Assembly: GCA_003389325.1 (NCBI GenBank)
Contig: QQVE01000027.1
Span: forward strand, 46,930-110,929
Origin: Planctomycetota bacterium
GTDB taxonomy: Bacteria > Planctomycetota > Planctomycetia > Pirellulales > PALSA-1355
Reading direction: 5' to 3'
Length of the DNA: 64,000 nt
Part shown: positions 1-8,335 of the stretch, piece by piece
Layout: each line of letters opens with the position of its first letter
Position numbering within the stretch: the first letter of the stretch is position 1
Position numbers and translations under genes: made by a program
The notes under the pieces: generated by a model
What the model saw: the letters and a program-made list of their open reading frames with translations, nothing else
Database searches by the model: none
What the model was told of the DNA's origin: nothing

Positions 1-2
1 TG

Positions 3-3000
3 CAAGCCGCCCAGCGCAAGAGTGCCAAGCAGCCGCAACGCCCCAGCCAGAAGTTCACCCCCCAGGTGGCCCAGACGCGGCGAACGGCCCCGGCTCCCAC
101 CGGCAATCCTTCCGCCGGACGCATCGCGTCGCACGGTCCGCAGCGCATCGAGACGCCGCAGCAGGAGCCGCGGATGCAAGTACCGCAGGCCGAGGGACGC
201 ATCAAGCCGATCCTGGCGCCGCTCACGACGCCGGCCACTCCCGAACAAGAGGCGCATGCCGTGCCCGGCAAGCTGCAGCCGGTGGCCGGCGCGCGCAAGC
301 TGACCCCGCCGGCCGATCCGGCCGCGCGACAGAAGAGCGATGCCTTGCTGCTGGGCGCCCGCCGTGCCCTGGCGGTCGGCGACGTGCGCCGCGCGGCGGC
401 CGCGGTCGAAGCCGCCCAGCAACTGAACGTCGAATACGGCTATCACGACGACACGCCCGATCGGGTCCAGGACTCGATCGTTTCGTATCGCCAGGCGAGC
501 CAGTTGATGGAGCAGCGGCAGGACGCGGCCGCCCGGCGGCAGTTCGCCGACGTGCTGCTGGACCAGGCCGAACACCTGGTGCGGTGGAAGGAATACGACG
601 AGGCCGAACGCCTCGTGCACCACGTCAAGGGGCTCAACGTCAACTACAGCCCATTCGATGTGCAGCCCGAGACGCTGCTGGAACGCATCGCCAGCGCGCG
701 GCGCGGCGGCCCGCAACCGCCGAATGACGCCGGCGCCGAAGCCACGGCCGCGGCGATGCCTGCCGGCGAGAAGCCCGCGGGCGAACCGTTTCCCGTGGGG
801 CAGGCGGTCTACGACGAAGGCGACCAGGCTCCGCAGGCTCGCCAGACGAACGCTCAGGAAGAACTGCCGCTGGAGGGCGCCGAGCCAATTCCGCAGGGCG
901 GCAATGCCATGCAATTGTACGGCTTGGGCGAACAAGCGCTGCGGGCGCGCGACACGAAGCGGGCCCTGGAACTGTTTCGCCGGGCGTACGAGCTGCGCGA
1001 TCAACTCGATCCCACGGTAGCCCAACGGTTGCAGGATCACTTGCAGTTGCTCTCGGCTCCGCCCAAGGCGACACGGGGCGTCGAACCGCAACTGCTCGAC
1101 GACGCCGCCAGCGAGCAGCAGTTGCTCGTGCGCCAGGTCTCGAACGATCTGGCCAAGCAGGAATTGGCCGCCTCGAAGATTCAGCAAAAGGAACCGCGGC
1201 GCTCGATGGAGATCCTGAAGGAAGCCCGCGCGGCCGTCGAGGCCTCGACGATCGAAGCCGAGGCCAAGGGCGTGCTGCTGCGGCGCGTCGATCGCAAGAT
1301 CAACGAGCTCGACCAGTACATCGTCGAGCATCGCATCCAGATCGAGCAGGACGAAAAGAACCGCCAGGTGCTCGAGGAAGTCGACCGCCGCTTGCAGGCC
1401 AAGGTCGAGGTCGACGAAAAGCTGGCCAAGCTCGTCGACGACTTCAACCGCTACATGGACGAAGAGCGCTTCGCCGAGGCCGAAGTGTTGGCCAAGCGGG
1501 CCCGCGAACTGGCCCCCGACAACCCCATCGTCAAGCAGCTCATCTGGCAGAGCAAGTTCGTCAAGCGCACGCAGCGCAACCGCGCGATCGGCGACGCGAA
1601 GGAGTCGGGCTATTGGGCCGCGATGACCAGCGTCGAGCAGTCGGCCGAACCGTTCGACGACAACAACCCCTACCGCTTCGGCGACGCCAAGAAGTGGGAA
1701 GATCTCACCAAGAGCCGGGGCGAAATGATGTCGGAGCGCAAGTCGCGGCGCAGCGAGCGCGAGCTGGAGATTGAAGCCAAGCTCCGCACGCCGGTGTCGC
1801 TCAAGTTCCGCGAGCGTCCGCTGTCCGAGGTGCTCGAGCACCTGGCCACGCTGGCCGCGGTGAACCTGTATGTCGATCCGCTCGGCCTGGAAGACGAAGG
1901 CGTCGGCAGCGACACGCCCGTGACGATCGACCTGACGCAGGAGATCACGCTCAAGAGTGCCCTGACGCTGATTCTCGAGCCTTTGCACCTGAGCTACGTG
2001 ATTCAGAACGAAGTGCTCAAGGTCACCAGCGAACAACTCTGCGACGGCGTGACCGACGCGCGGATCTACGACGTAGCCGACCTGGTGATCCCGATTCCGA
2101 ACTTCACGCCCAACGGCCGCTTCGGCCTGCAAGGGGCGATCGCCGAGGCCTACAACATGACCGGCACGGGCGTGGGCCTGAGCCCCGGTTCGGCCTTCGT
2201 GGCCGGCCACGACGGCTCAAGCGCCAGCGGCCTGATGAGTCCCGAGATGCAGGCTCAGATCGCCCAGTTGATGCCGGGCGACGGGCGCATGGCCTCGGGC
2301 ATGAACCAGCCGATCGGCATGGGTCCCGGCGGCATGGGCGGCGGTGCCCAAGCCGACTTCGACTCGCTGATCGAGTTGATCACGACCACCGTCAAGCCGC
2401 AAACCTGGGACGAGGTGGGCGGCCCCGGTTCGATCTCGCCGTTCGAGAACAATCTCAGCCTGGTGATCAACCAGACCGAGGACGTGCACGAGGAGATCGT
2501 CGACCTGCTCGAGCAGTTGCGCCGCAACCAGGACCTGCAGGTGACGATCGAAGTGCGGTTCATCACGCTCAGCGATACGTTCTTCGAGCGGATCGGCGTC
2601 GACTTCGACTTCAACATCATCAACACCAGCGCCACGGTCGATCCCGACCCGCTGGTGCCGCCGCGCAACAAGCGTGAAATCGTCGGCCTCACGCCCACCG
2701 GCGGTTTCACCCAAGACTTGGGCATTCCGTTCACGCAGGAAAGTTTCGCCCTGGCCGTGCCGCAGTTCGGCACGCCGGTGCCGGTGAGCCAGTTCGGCTT
2801 TGCGATCCTCAGCGACCTGGAAGCGTTCTTGCTGGTCGAGGCCGCTCAAGGCGATCGACGCAGCAACGTCTTGCAGGCTCCCAAGGTCACGCTATTCAAC
2901 GGCCAGCAGGCGTCGGTGTTCGATCAGACGGCCATGCCGTTCGTGATCAGCGTGATTCCCGTGGTCGGCGACTTCGCGGCCGCGTATCAGCCGGTGATCA

Positions 3001-3509
3001 CCGTGCTATCCGAAGGCACGGCGCTCACGGTGCAGGCGGTCATTTCGCACGACCGCCGCTTCGTGCGGCTCACGGTGTTGCCGCTGTTCAGCCAGATCGG
3101 CGACGTGACCGAGTTTACCTTCTCCGGCTCGAGCACCACCAGCGAGGCCGCGGCCGCGAGCGAAAGCACCGGCGGCGAGGCGGGCGATTCGGAGGCCATT
3201 GCCGAAGAAGTAACGCTCACCAACGACGGCGTCACCGTACAGTTGCCGAACTTCTCGTTTGTGTCGGTAGTGACTACTGTCAGCGTGCCCGACGGCGGTA
3301 CCGTGCTGTTAGGCGGCATCAAACGCTTGAGCGAAGGCCGCAACGAGTTCGGCGTGCCGCTGTTGAGCAAACTGCCGTACCTCAACCGTCTGTTCAAGAA
3401 CGTCGGTATCGGCCGCGAAACGCAAAGCTTGATGATGATGGTCACGCCGCGGATCATCATCCAGGAAGAAGAAGAGGAACGACTGGGCATCCAGTTGCCC
3501 TCCTCGTAG
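3..3509 (+). CDS. Secretin (GspD/PilQ-like outer-membrane pore), 5'-truncated by window edge
   Basis: The frame is open to the left window edge, so the true start lies outside; 1168 residues are visible. The last third is a secretin: a short N-domain around residues 595-680 (VSLKFRERPLSEVLEHLA), the secretin core from about 840, and the C-terminal signature VPDGGTVLLGG followed by GVPLLSKLPYLNRLFKN. Secretins form multimeric outer-membrane channels for type II secretion or type IV pili. The first 550 or so residues are unusual: Ala/Gln/Pro-rich, then charged helical segments with TPR-like character (for example RRAYELRDQLDP). A Gly/Met-rich stretch lies near residue 760 and an Ala/Ser/Glu-rich loop interrupts the core near 1080. 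No other secretion genes are visible, so the partner system is unknown. A perfect hairpin terminator follows. The secretin call is firm; type II versus pilus is open. Confidence 0.88.
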   Translation, partial: QAAQRKSAKQPQRPSQKFTPQVAQTRRTAPAPTGNPSAGRIASHGPQRIETPQQEPRMQVPQAEGRIKPILAPLTTPATPEQEAHAVPGKLQPVAGARKLTPPADPAARQKSDALLLGARRALAVGDVRRAAAAVEAAQQLNVEYGYHDDTPDRVQDSIVSYRQASQLMEQRQDAAARRQFADVLLDQAEHLVRWKEYDEAERLVHHVKGLNVNYSPFDVQPETLLERIASARRGGPQPPNDAGAEATAAAMPAGEKPAGEPFPVGQAVYDEGDQAPQARQTNAQEELPLEGAEPIPQGGNAMQLYGLGEQALRARDTKRALELFRRAYELRDQLDPTVAQRLQDHLQLLSAPPKATRGVEPQLLDDAASEQQLLVRQVSNDLAKQELAASKIQQKEPRRSMEILKEARAAVEASTIEAEAKGVLLRRVDRKINELDQYIVEHRIQIEQDEKNRQVLEEVDRRLQAKVEVDEKLAKLVDDFNRYMDEERFAEAEVLAKRARELAPDNPIVKQLIWQSKFVKRTQRNRAIGDAKESGYWAAMTSVEQSAEPFDDNNPYRFGDAKKWEDLTKSRGEMMSERKSRRSERELEIEAKLRTPVSLKFRERPLSEVLEHLATLAAVNLYVDPLGLEDEGVGSDTPVTIDLTQEITLKSALTLILEPLHLSYVIQNEVLKVTSEQLCDGVTDARIYDVADLVIPIPNFTPNGRFGLQGAIAEAYNMTGTGVGLSPGSAFVAGHDGSSASGLMSPEMQAQIAQLMPGDGRMASGMNQPIGMGPGGMGGGAQADFDSLIELITTTVKPQTWDEVGGPGSISPFENNLSLVINQTEDVHEEIVDLLEQLRRNQDLQVTIEVRFITLSDTFFERIGVDFDFNIINTSATVDPDPLVPPRNKREIVGLTPTGGFTQDLGIPFTQESFALAVPQFGTPVPVSQFGFAILSDLEAFLLVEAAQGDRRSNVLQAPKVTLFNGQQASVFDQTAMPFVISVIPVVGDFAAAYQPVITVLSEGTALTVQAVISHDRRFVRLTVLPLFSQIGDVTEFTFSGSSTTSEAAAASESTGGEAGDSEAIAEEVTLTNDGVTVQLPNFSFVSVVTTVSVPDGGTVLLGGIKRLSEGRNEFGVPLLSKLPYLNRLFKNVGIGRETQSLMMMVTPRIIIQEEEEERLGIQLPSS

Positions 3510-3540
3510 ACGCGGCATCGAACGATTGCGTTGTCGCACG

Positions 3541-3583
3541 CGGCGCTCGCCGTTTCCCCCCCCTCGGCGAGCGCCGTTTTTTT
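3541..3583 (+). terminator. Rho-independent terminator of the secretin gene
   Basis: A perfect 12-base-pair stem (CGGCGCTCGCCG at 3541-3552 pairing with 3565-3576) encloses a C-rich loop and is followed by seven T residues. It lies about 30 bases after the secretin stop codon. Confidence 0.9.
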
Positions 3584-3616
3584 GCGCGCCGGCGGCAGGG
3601 GCACGAGCCGCCCCTG

Positions 3617-3645
3617 CTGACAGCGCCCGCCACGCCGCGTAGAAT
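3617..3645 (+). promoter_or_regulatory. Sigma-70-type promoter of the DUF423 gene
   Basis: CTGACA (3617-3622) and TAGAAT (3640-3645) are separated by 17 bases. The pair sits about 40 bases upstream of the ATG at 3686 and just after the secretin terminator. Found by consensus matching only. Confidence 0.5.
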
Positions 3646-3685
3646 GCAGCGGTAACGCCAGCCTGCATCGGGGAGTCGCCAAGGT

Positions 3686-4075
3686 ATGAGCGGTAGCGTG
3701 TGGATTGCGATCGGGGCCGTGTTGGCCGGGCTGGGTGTGGCGGCCGGGGCCATCGGTGCCCACGTGCTCAAAGAAACGTTGAAAGTCGAGCCCTCGGTGC
3801 TCGAAACGTACGAAACGGCCGTCCGCTACCAGATCTATCACGCCCTGGCGCTGATCGTCGTGGGCTTGCTCGCTGCGCGCGGTTCGAGCGGGCTGCTGAA
3901 CGCCACGGGCATCCTCTTCGCCCTGGGCATCGTGCTCTTCTCGGGAGGCATCTACGCCTGGCTGGCCACGGGCGTGCGGCCGTTCATCATGGTCGTGCCC
4001 GTCGGCGGATCGGCCTGGATTCTCGCCTGGCTGATGTTGGCCGTCGCCGCGCTGACCACGCGGGCGCCCGCATAG
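3686..4075 (+). CDS. DUF423 family inner-membrane protein
   Basis: A 129-residue protein with four predicted hydrophobic segments (about 5-25, 45-65, 68-92 and 95-122). It has the DUF423 (YgdD-like) pattern: an N-terminal GAIGAHVLK motif, the YETAVRYQIYHALAL block, then FSGGIYAWLATG and a Gly-rich segment before the last helix. Length matches the family. It is predicted to sit in the cytoplasmic membrane; the biochemical role of the family is not established. It is transcribed alone from its own promoter and faces the sigma-factor gene, which converges on it. Confidence 0.88.
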   Translation: MSGSVWIAIGAVLAGLGVAAGAIGAHVLKETLKVEPSVLETYETAVRYQIYHALALIVVGLLAARGSSGLLNATGILFALGIVLFSGGIYAWLATGVRPFIMVVPVGGSAWILAWLMLAVAALTTRAPA

Positions 4076-4119
4076 AGAGGGGCGACCCGCGCCGCCTGAC
4101 ATCCCGCGGGTGCGAGATG

Positions 4120-4686
4120 TCAGACGGCCACGAAGTCTTCCAACTCCTTGGCGAGTCGCTTCCGGGCGACGTGCAGCCGCCGCTTGATGGTACCGACCGG
4201 CGAACGGAAGCCCTGGCTCATTTCGAGCAGGCTCTGACCTTCGACGTAGAAGGCCACGAGCGTTTCGCGGTCGAGCGCGCCCAGCCGACCCAGGCCGGCG
4301 CGCACTTGCAGTTGCCGCTCGCGGGTCACGGCACGCGAGAACGGGGTCTCGTTCTCGATGCAGGTCGCCGCGATCGTTTCCGGCTCGACGGCAATGGCGG
4401 TCCGCTTGCGCACGGCGCGGTTGATGGCCATGCGGTTGGTGACCGACTGCAGCCACGAGCCGAAGGCGGCCGGCTCGATGAGCTGGCCGATCTTCTGCAT
4501 GGCGCGGACCAGGACCTCCTGGCACACTTCCTGCGCTTCGGCGTGGTTGCCCAGCCGGCGCAGGGCCGTGGCGTACACGGCCCGCTCGTAGCGCCGGGCC
4601 AGTTCGCCGAAGGCATCCCGGTCGCCCCGCTGCGCGTCCCGCACGAGGCTTTCCTCACTCGCTTCATTCAGGCTCAGCGTTTCCAT
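4120..4686 (-). CDS. ECF-type RNA polymerase sigma factor
   Basis: A 188-residue protein with sigma-70 region 2 (about residues 22-95, RDAFGELARRYERAVYATAL, then a helix rich in promoter-contacting residues) and region 4 (about 130-180, with the helix-turn-helix SLLEMSQGFRSPVGTIKRRL). Regions 1 and 3 are missing, as expected for the extracytoplasmic-function class. The ATG at 4686 is chosen because GGAG lies six bases upstream; a GTG one codon earlier is the alternative. No anti-sigma factor gene is adjacent: the downstream neighbour is the convergent DUF423 gene and upstream is an 800-base gap. The target regulon cannot be read from this window. Confidence 0.9.
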   Translation of the reverse strand: METLSLNEASEESLVRDAQRGDRDAFGELARRYERAVYATALRRLGNHAEAQEVCQEVLVRAMQKIGQLIEPAAFGSWLQSVTNRMAINRAVRKRTAIAVEPETIAATCIENETPFSRAVTRERQLQVRAGLGRLGALDRETLVAFYVEGQSLLEMSQGFRSPVGTIKRRLHVARKRLAKELEDFVAV

Positions 4687-5503
4687 CACTCTCTCCAGAA
4701 AAAATGCTCACGAAACTTCGGCACAAGTTGCCCTGGGAAGGCCGGAGGCTCGGAAACGACGTGCGGACGCGAAAACGCGATCGGTCCGCGGTTCCCGGGC
4801 CGGGTTGACGGCTAGTCGTTGGTGATAAGTGCGAGCGGTTCGCGACTTATGACTGGACGACCAATGGCGAGGTAACTCGCAACCGTCGCGGCCTCAGAAC
4901 TACCGGGCACATGGCCTCGGTAATTCGAGCCACCCCAGCGGTGACCACGGTCATGGGCCAAGAGCGCTTAAGCTCCAGGCCCCAACCGCGGGCACGTTTG
5001 CTGGCGTGCCGCGATTCGAGATGCTGCGCAGCATAAGCGCACGAATCACCGCCGGCCGTCACGACGACGTCTTGGCCAAAACCAAAGACGGTGCGATTCG
5101 TAACTGCGGTGTTGATGTTCGTACGCATCGGGATGCTCCCTGCGCTGCGCGCGGTGAGAGATTAAGGAAACCGATTGGCTTAAAGCCAGGAAAGGCGGCG
5201 AGCTATGAACACGCCACCCCCCATAAGGCTCGCACGGTTTGGCCGCCCCGTCAAGCCAAGGGTGTCTCCACCCCCGACCGGGTCGGCCGTCGCTGGGTTA
5301 GACACCGTATCGGCCCGAAGGTTCACCGTGGGTTCAGAAAGTTTTTGCCGGCCCGACAGATTCGCGTCCACCGGCCGAAAACGAGCCATTCCACGCCGGG
5401 ACGCTCCGGCGGCCCCGGCTGCTTGACGCCCCGCTCTCCAAGCCCTAACGTCTAGACCTGGAAACCTTTACAAACGCTCACTTCACGGAAAGGCCCTCAC
5501 CAC
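4687..5503. other. Gene-poor gap of about 800 bases between sigma factor and aldolase
   Basis: Apart from the weak 93-aa candidate, I see no convincing gene, tRNA or terminator. The stretch holds the leaders of the two flanking divergent genes. Short ORFs on both strands at 5180-5426 lack recognisable domains or ribosome sites. Confidence 0.5.
4847..5128 (-). CDS. Possible small hypothetical protein (93 aa)
   Basis: A weak candidate inside an otherwise empty gap. In its favour, the ATG at 5128 is preceded by GGGAG at about eight bases, and the first 30 residues (MRTNINTAVTNRTVFGFGQD) have a plausible composition. Against it, the C-terminal half is Arg/Val-rich like noise from a GC-rich frame, and I recognise no domain. 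It would lie upstream of, and on the same strand as, the ECF sigma gene. Confidence 0.25.
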   Translation of the reverse strand: MRTNINTAVTNRTVFGFGQDVVVTAGGDSCAYAAQHLESRHASKRARGWGLELKRSWPMTVVTAGVARITEAMCPVVLRPRRLRVTSPLVVQS

Positions 5504-6283
5504 ATGGCCGGTTTCTTCAAGGAGCTGCTGGCGGGCGGCAAGGTGATTCGCGTGTTCTGCAGCGGGCGGCTGCTGCACCCGGTGTCGATCCAAATGTTCG
5601 GCCTGGCCGGCGGCTACGACGGCTTCTGGCTCGATGCCGAGCATGCGGGCATCTCGACCGAGCAGATCACCAGTGCGGCCCTGGTGGGGCGTGCCTGCGG
5701 TCTGGGAAGCTTCCTGCGGCTGCCGATGACCAGCTATGCCACGGTGACCCAGGCCCTGGAGTCGGGGGTCGATGGCGTGATGGCCGCCCAGGTCACTAGC
5801 GCCGCCGAAGCCGAAATGTTCGTCACCTGGGCCAAGTTCGCCCCCCGCGGCATGCGCGGGCTGAACACCCAGGGGGCCGACGCCCACTTCACCCGCAAAT
5901 CGCAGATGGAGCTGGCACACGACGCCAACCGCGACAACTTCGTGGCCATTCAGATCGAGACGCTGGGGGCGCTGGACGACGTCGACGCGATCGCGGCCAC
6001 CGAGGACGTCGACCTGTTGTTCGTCGGCCCGGCCGACCTCTCGCAGTCGCTGGGCGTGTTGGGTCAGCCCGAGCACGAAAAAGTGTGGGAGGCCATCGAT
6101 CGCGTGGCTGCTGCCTGCAAGCGGCACGGCAAGGGCTGGGGCATCGTGCCGGCCAGCCCCTCGTACGCCGACCGCTGCATCGAGAAAGGCTGCCGCATGC
6201 TCACCTTTGGCAGCGACGTGATGGCCATGCGCCTGGGCGTCGAAGCCCTGAAGACCATGTTCGCCAGCGGATTCGAAGCGTAG
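5504..6283 (+). CDS. HpcH/HpaI-family aldolase (2-keto-3-deoxy acid aldolase-like)
   Basis: A 259-residue TIM-barrel protein of the class II, metal-dependent HpcH/HpaI aldolase family, which cleaves 2-keto-3-deoxy sugar acids or 4-hydroxy-2-oxo acids to pyruvate plus an aldehyde. Family motifs visible are FWLDAEHAG near residue 41, the RLPMTSYATVTQALESGVDGVMAAQV block with the Arg/Gly core, the metal-ligand region FVAIQIETLGALDDVDAI, and LLFVGPADLSQSLG with the conserved Asp. Length is typical. The protein is cytoplasmic. It stands alone, converging on the HD-GYP gene across a palindromic repeat. The exact substrate cannot be told from sequence. Confidence 0.88.
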   Translation: MAGFFKELLAGGKVIRVFCSGRLLHPVSIQMFGLAGGYDGFWLDAEHAGISTEQITSAALVGRACGLGSFLRLPMTSYATVTQALESGVDGVMAAQVTSAAEAEMFVTWAKFAPRGMRGLNTQGADAHFTRKSQMELAHDANRDNFVAIQIETLGALDDVDAIAATEDVDLLFVGPADLSQSLGVLGQPEHEKVWEAIDRVAAACKRHGKGWGIVPASPSYADRCIEKGCRMLTFGSDVMAMRLGVEALKTMFASGFEA

Positions 6284-6313
6284 TGCTTCGCGCGCCGCCG
6301 CGCTTGATTTCTT

Positions 6314-6412
6314 CACACTAGCCGAAGCGCGAGCGAGGGTCGTTGGTTTGCTTGGCGGACAACGCCTCTCTCGCACGACGAGTCACCCTCGCTCGCGCTT
6401 CGGGCTAGTGTG
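6314..6412. repeat. Dispersed palindromic repeat, family A (copy 1)
   Basis: An inverted repeat: the left arm 6314-6340 begins CACACTAG and the right arm 6385-6412 ends CTAGTGTG. The 27- and 28-base arms match apart from one extra C, around a 44-base loop. The core GCGCGAGCGAGGGT recurs at 45083-45148. It sits between the stops of two convergent genes, so it may act as a bidirectional terminator. Confidence 0.85.
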
Positions 6413-6458
6413 CGGAAGGGGAACCCTTCACTCGCGCCGCGGTAAGCTCGCGCGAGCG

Positions 6459-8102
6459 TCAGGTGATTTGGCGCGCTTCGAGCGAGAGGTTCTTTACCTG
6501 TTTGCGGGCGATGTCGCGAATGTCGTCGCGGGCGCGGAAGAAGGCCTCGACCACCTCGGCGTCCCATTGCTGACCCGCCCCGCCGCGGAGGATCGCGTCG
6601 AGCTTCTCTTCGGGCATGCCTTCGCGATACGGGCGATCGCTGCCCATCGCGTCGAACGAATCGGCTACGGCCACGATCCGCGCCAACAGCGGAATCTCGT
6701 CGCCGACCAGGCCGTGCGGGTACCCGCGGCCGTCCCACTGTTCGTGGTGATGCAGCACGACCGGCAGCACGTCGTCGAGCTGCTTGATGTCGCTGAGAAT
6801 GCGGTGTCCGATTTCGGTGTGCGTCTTGATGTGCTCGAACTCGGCCGTCGTCAGCCTTCCCGGCTTGCGGAGCACGTCGTCGTCGATGCCGATCTTGCCC
6901 ACGTCGTGCAGCAGCCCGGAAATGTAAACCGTTTCGATCTGGTTGCGGTCGCAATGCATTTCCTCGGCCAGCCGCACCGCCACGCGGGCCACGCGATCGC
7001 TGTGGCCGCAGGTGTAGGGATCCTTGGCGTCGATGGCCGATGTGAGCGCGCGGACCACGCCCTTGAACAGCTCGTGCTGCTGCTCGTAGAGCTCGGCGTT
7101 GCCGCTGTGGATGCCGAGAATGGCCGCCACGGAGCTGAGCAGGCTGGCTTCGACCGTGCCGAACTCACCGCCGGAGGAATGGTTCACCGCCACGAGCCAT
7201 CCGAACGAGCGCGAGCCTTCGCTCAAGGGCACGACGACCAGCTCGTGCACCTGCGGCCAACGCCAATCTTCCTGGCTGGTGGTGGGCCGGTTGACGATGA
7301 TCGGCCGCTTGCCGGGCGAGGGGGCGAGCTGGGCCACGATTTCGCGCAGCTCTTCGTTGCGAATCAAGCTGGGCCCGAACGTCAGCAGCGTCGGCTGGCT
7401 GCCTTCGCGAGCGCCCTCCAACTGCACGGCCATCGATTCGACCGGCAGCGCCTCGGCCAGCCACTCGAGCGCCAACGCGGCCAGCTCGTCGCCGCGGCTG
7501 GTGAGCTTCAGGTTCTGGGTCAGCCGGTAGATCAGGCTAATTTCTTCGTACGTCGTCGACAGGTTGAGCGTCAGCTCGCGCACTTCGCGGTCGAGCGTTC
7601 CCAGCCGCCACTCGGCGGCCATCCGCTCGGTGGCCAATTGCCCCATCCGCGCCAACACGTCAGGGGCCCACGGCGTTTGCGCGGCGATCCAGCTTTCGGC
7701 CTCTTCGGGCGCCACGCCCAACAGCTCGGCGGCCTGGGCCAGTTGAGCGATCGTGGCACTGTTGCTGGTAGCGAACGTGCCCACGGCCACGACGCACTGT
7801 TGGTGCTCGCCGTGCACGGGCAACGCCATCACCACCAGCGGCGGCGACTCTTCGATCAGTTCGGCCTTGCCGCGCGAGGCCACGGCGCGGCACAGCTCGC
7901 CGCGCACGAGCCAATCGCGCGCGTCCTGATCGGGCGCGCGATGCACGAGTTCGCCGGTCATGCCGTCGACCAGGTGAAACTCGATCGCGAACCACTCGCG
8001 GAGTTTGTCCAGCAAGTTCGACCGCCAGGCGCGGACTTGCGGCGAAGGACACGGCTCGGGAGGCGCAGCAGGGTGCGTGGCGACGCTTGGTTTGGGCGAC
8101 AT
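6459..8102 (-). CDS. HD-GYP domain signalling protein (predicted c-di-GMP phosphodiesterase) with GAF-like sensor region
   Basis: The 547-residue protein has an N-terminal sensory part (about 20-180), a GAF-like region (about 195-340, starting with a TYEEISLIYRLTQNLK helix) and a C-terminal HD-GYP domain (about 355-530). Catalytic features are present: HSDRVARVAVRLA, LLHDVGKIGI with the HD pair, HIKTHTEIG, and HHEQWDGRGYP, which holds the GYP signature. HD-GYP enzymes hydrolyse cyclic-di-GMP. There is no membrane segment, so it is cytoplasmic. I chose the ATG at 8102; a TTG 20 codons upstream would add a Trp/Arg-rich tail that looks non-native. It may influence the GEMM riboswitch far downstream, but that link is inference. 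Confidence 0.9.
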   Translation of the reverse strand: MSPKPSVATHPAAPPEPCPSPQVRAWRSNLLDKLREWFAIEFHLVDGMTGELVHRAPDQDARDWLVRGELCRAVASRGKAELIEESPPLVVMALPVHGEHQQCVVAVGTFATSNSATIAQLAQAAELLGVAPEEAESWIAAQTPWAPDVLARMGQLATERMAAEWRLGTLDREVRELTLNLSTTYEEISLIYRLTQNLKLTSRGDELAALALEWLAEALPVESMAVQLEGAREGSQPTLLTFGPSLIRNEELREIVAQLAPSPGKRPIIVNRPTTSQEDWRWPQVHELVVVPLSEGSRSFGWLVAVNHSSGGEFGTVEASLLSSVAAILGIHSGNAELYEQQHELFKGVVRALTSAIDAKDPYTCGHSDRVARVAVRLAEEMHCDRNQIETVYISGLLHDVGKIGIDDDVLRKPGRLTTAEFEHIKTHTEIGHRILSDIKQLDDVLPVVLHHHEQWDGRGYPHGLVGDEIPLLARIVAVADSFDAMGSDRPYREGMPEEKLDAILRGGAGQQWDAEVVEAFFRARDDIRDIARKQVKNLSLEARQIT

Positions 8103-8335
8103 GGGACTTCGGCGGGATGGGCCTCGGTTGGGTGCCAGGAGGCCAAGTTGCCTCCACCACAACCCTACGCCACGAGCGCGGTCCGATTAGTGGCCTGGAA
8201 GCAGTTGCAGCGGGCCCACGACGGCCCGGACGCAGCAGGCACGGGTTGCAACGATCGTGACCCACCGAGCGGGGGCAAGGTGCGCTTCGGGCCCACAGAT
8301 GCGTGAATCGGGGCCGAGAAACAGCCAGGCGGCGT

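Noticed and set aside
5180..5426. Short ORFs on both strands in the sigma/aldolase gap
   Set aside because: No ribosome-binding site, no domain, and the two strands compete for the same bases.
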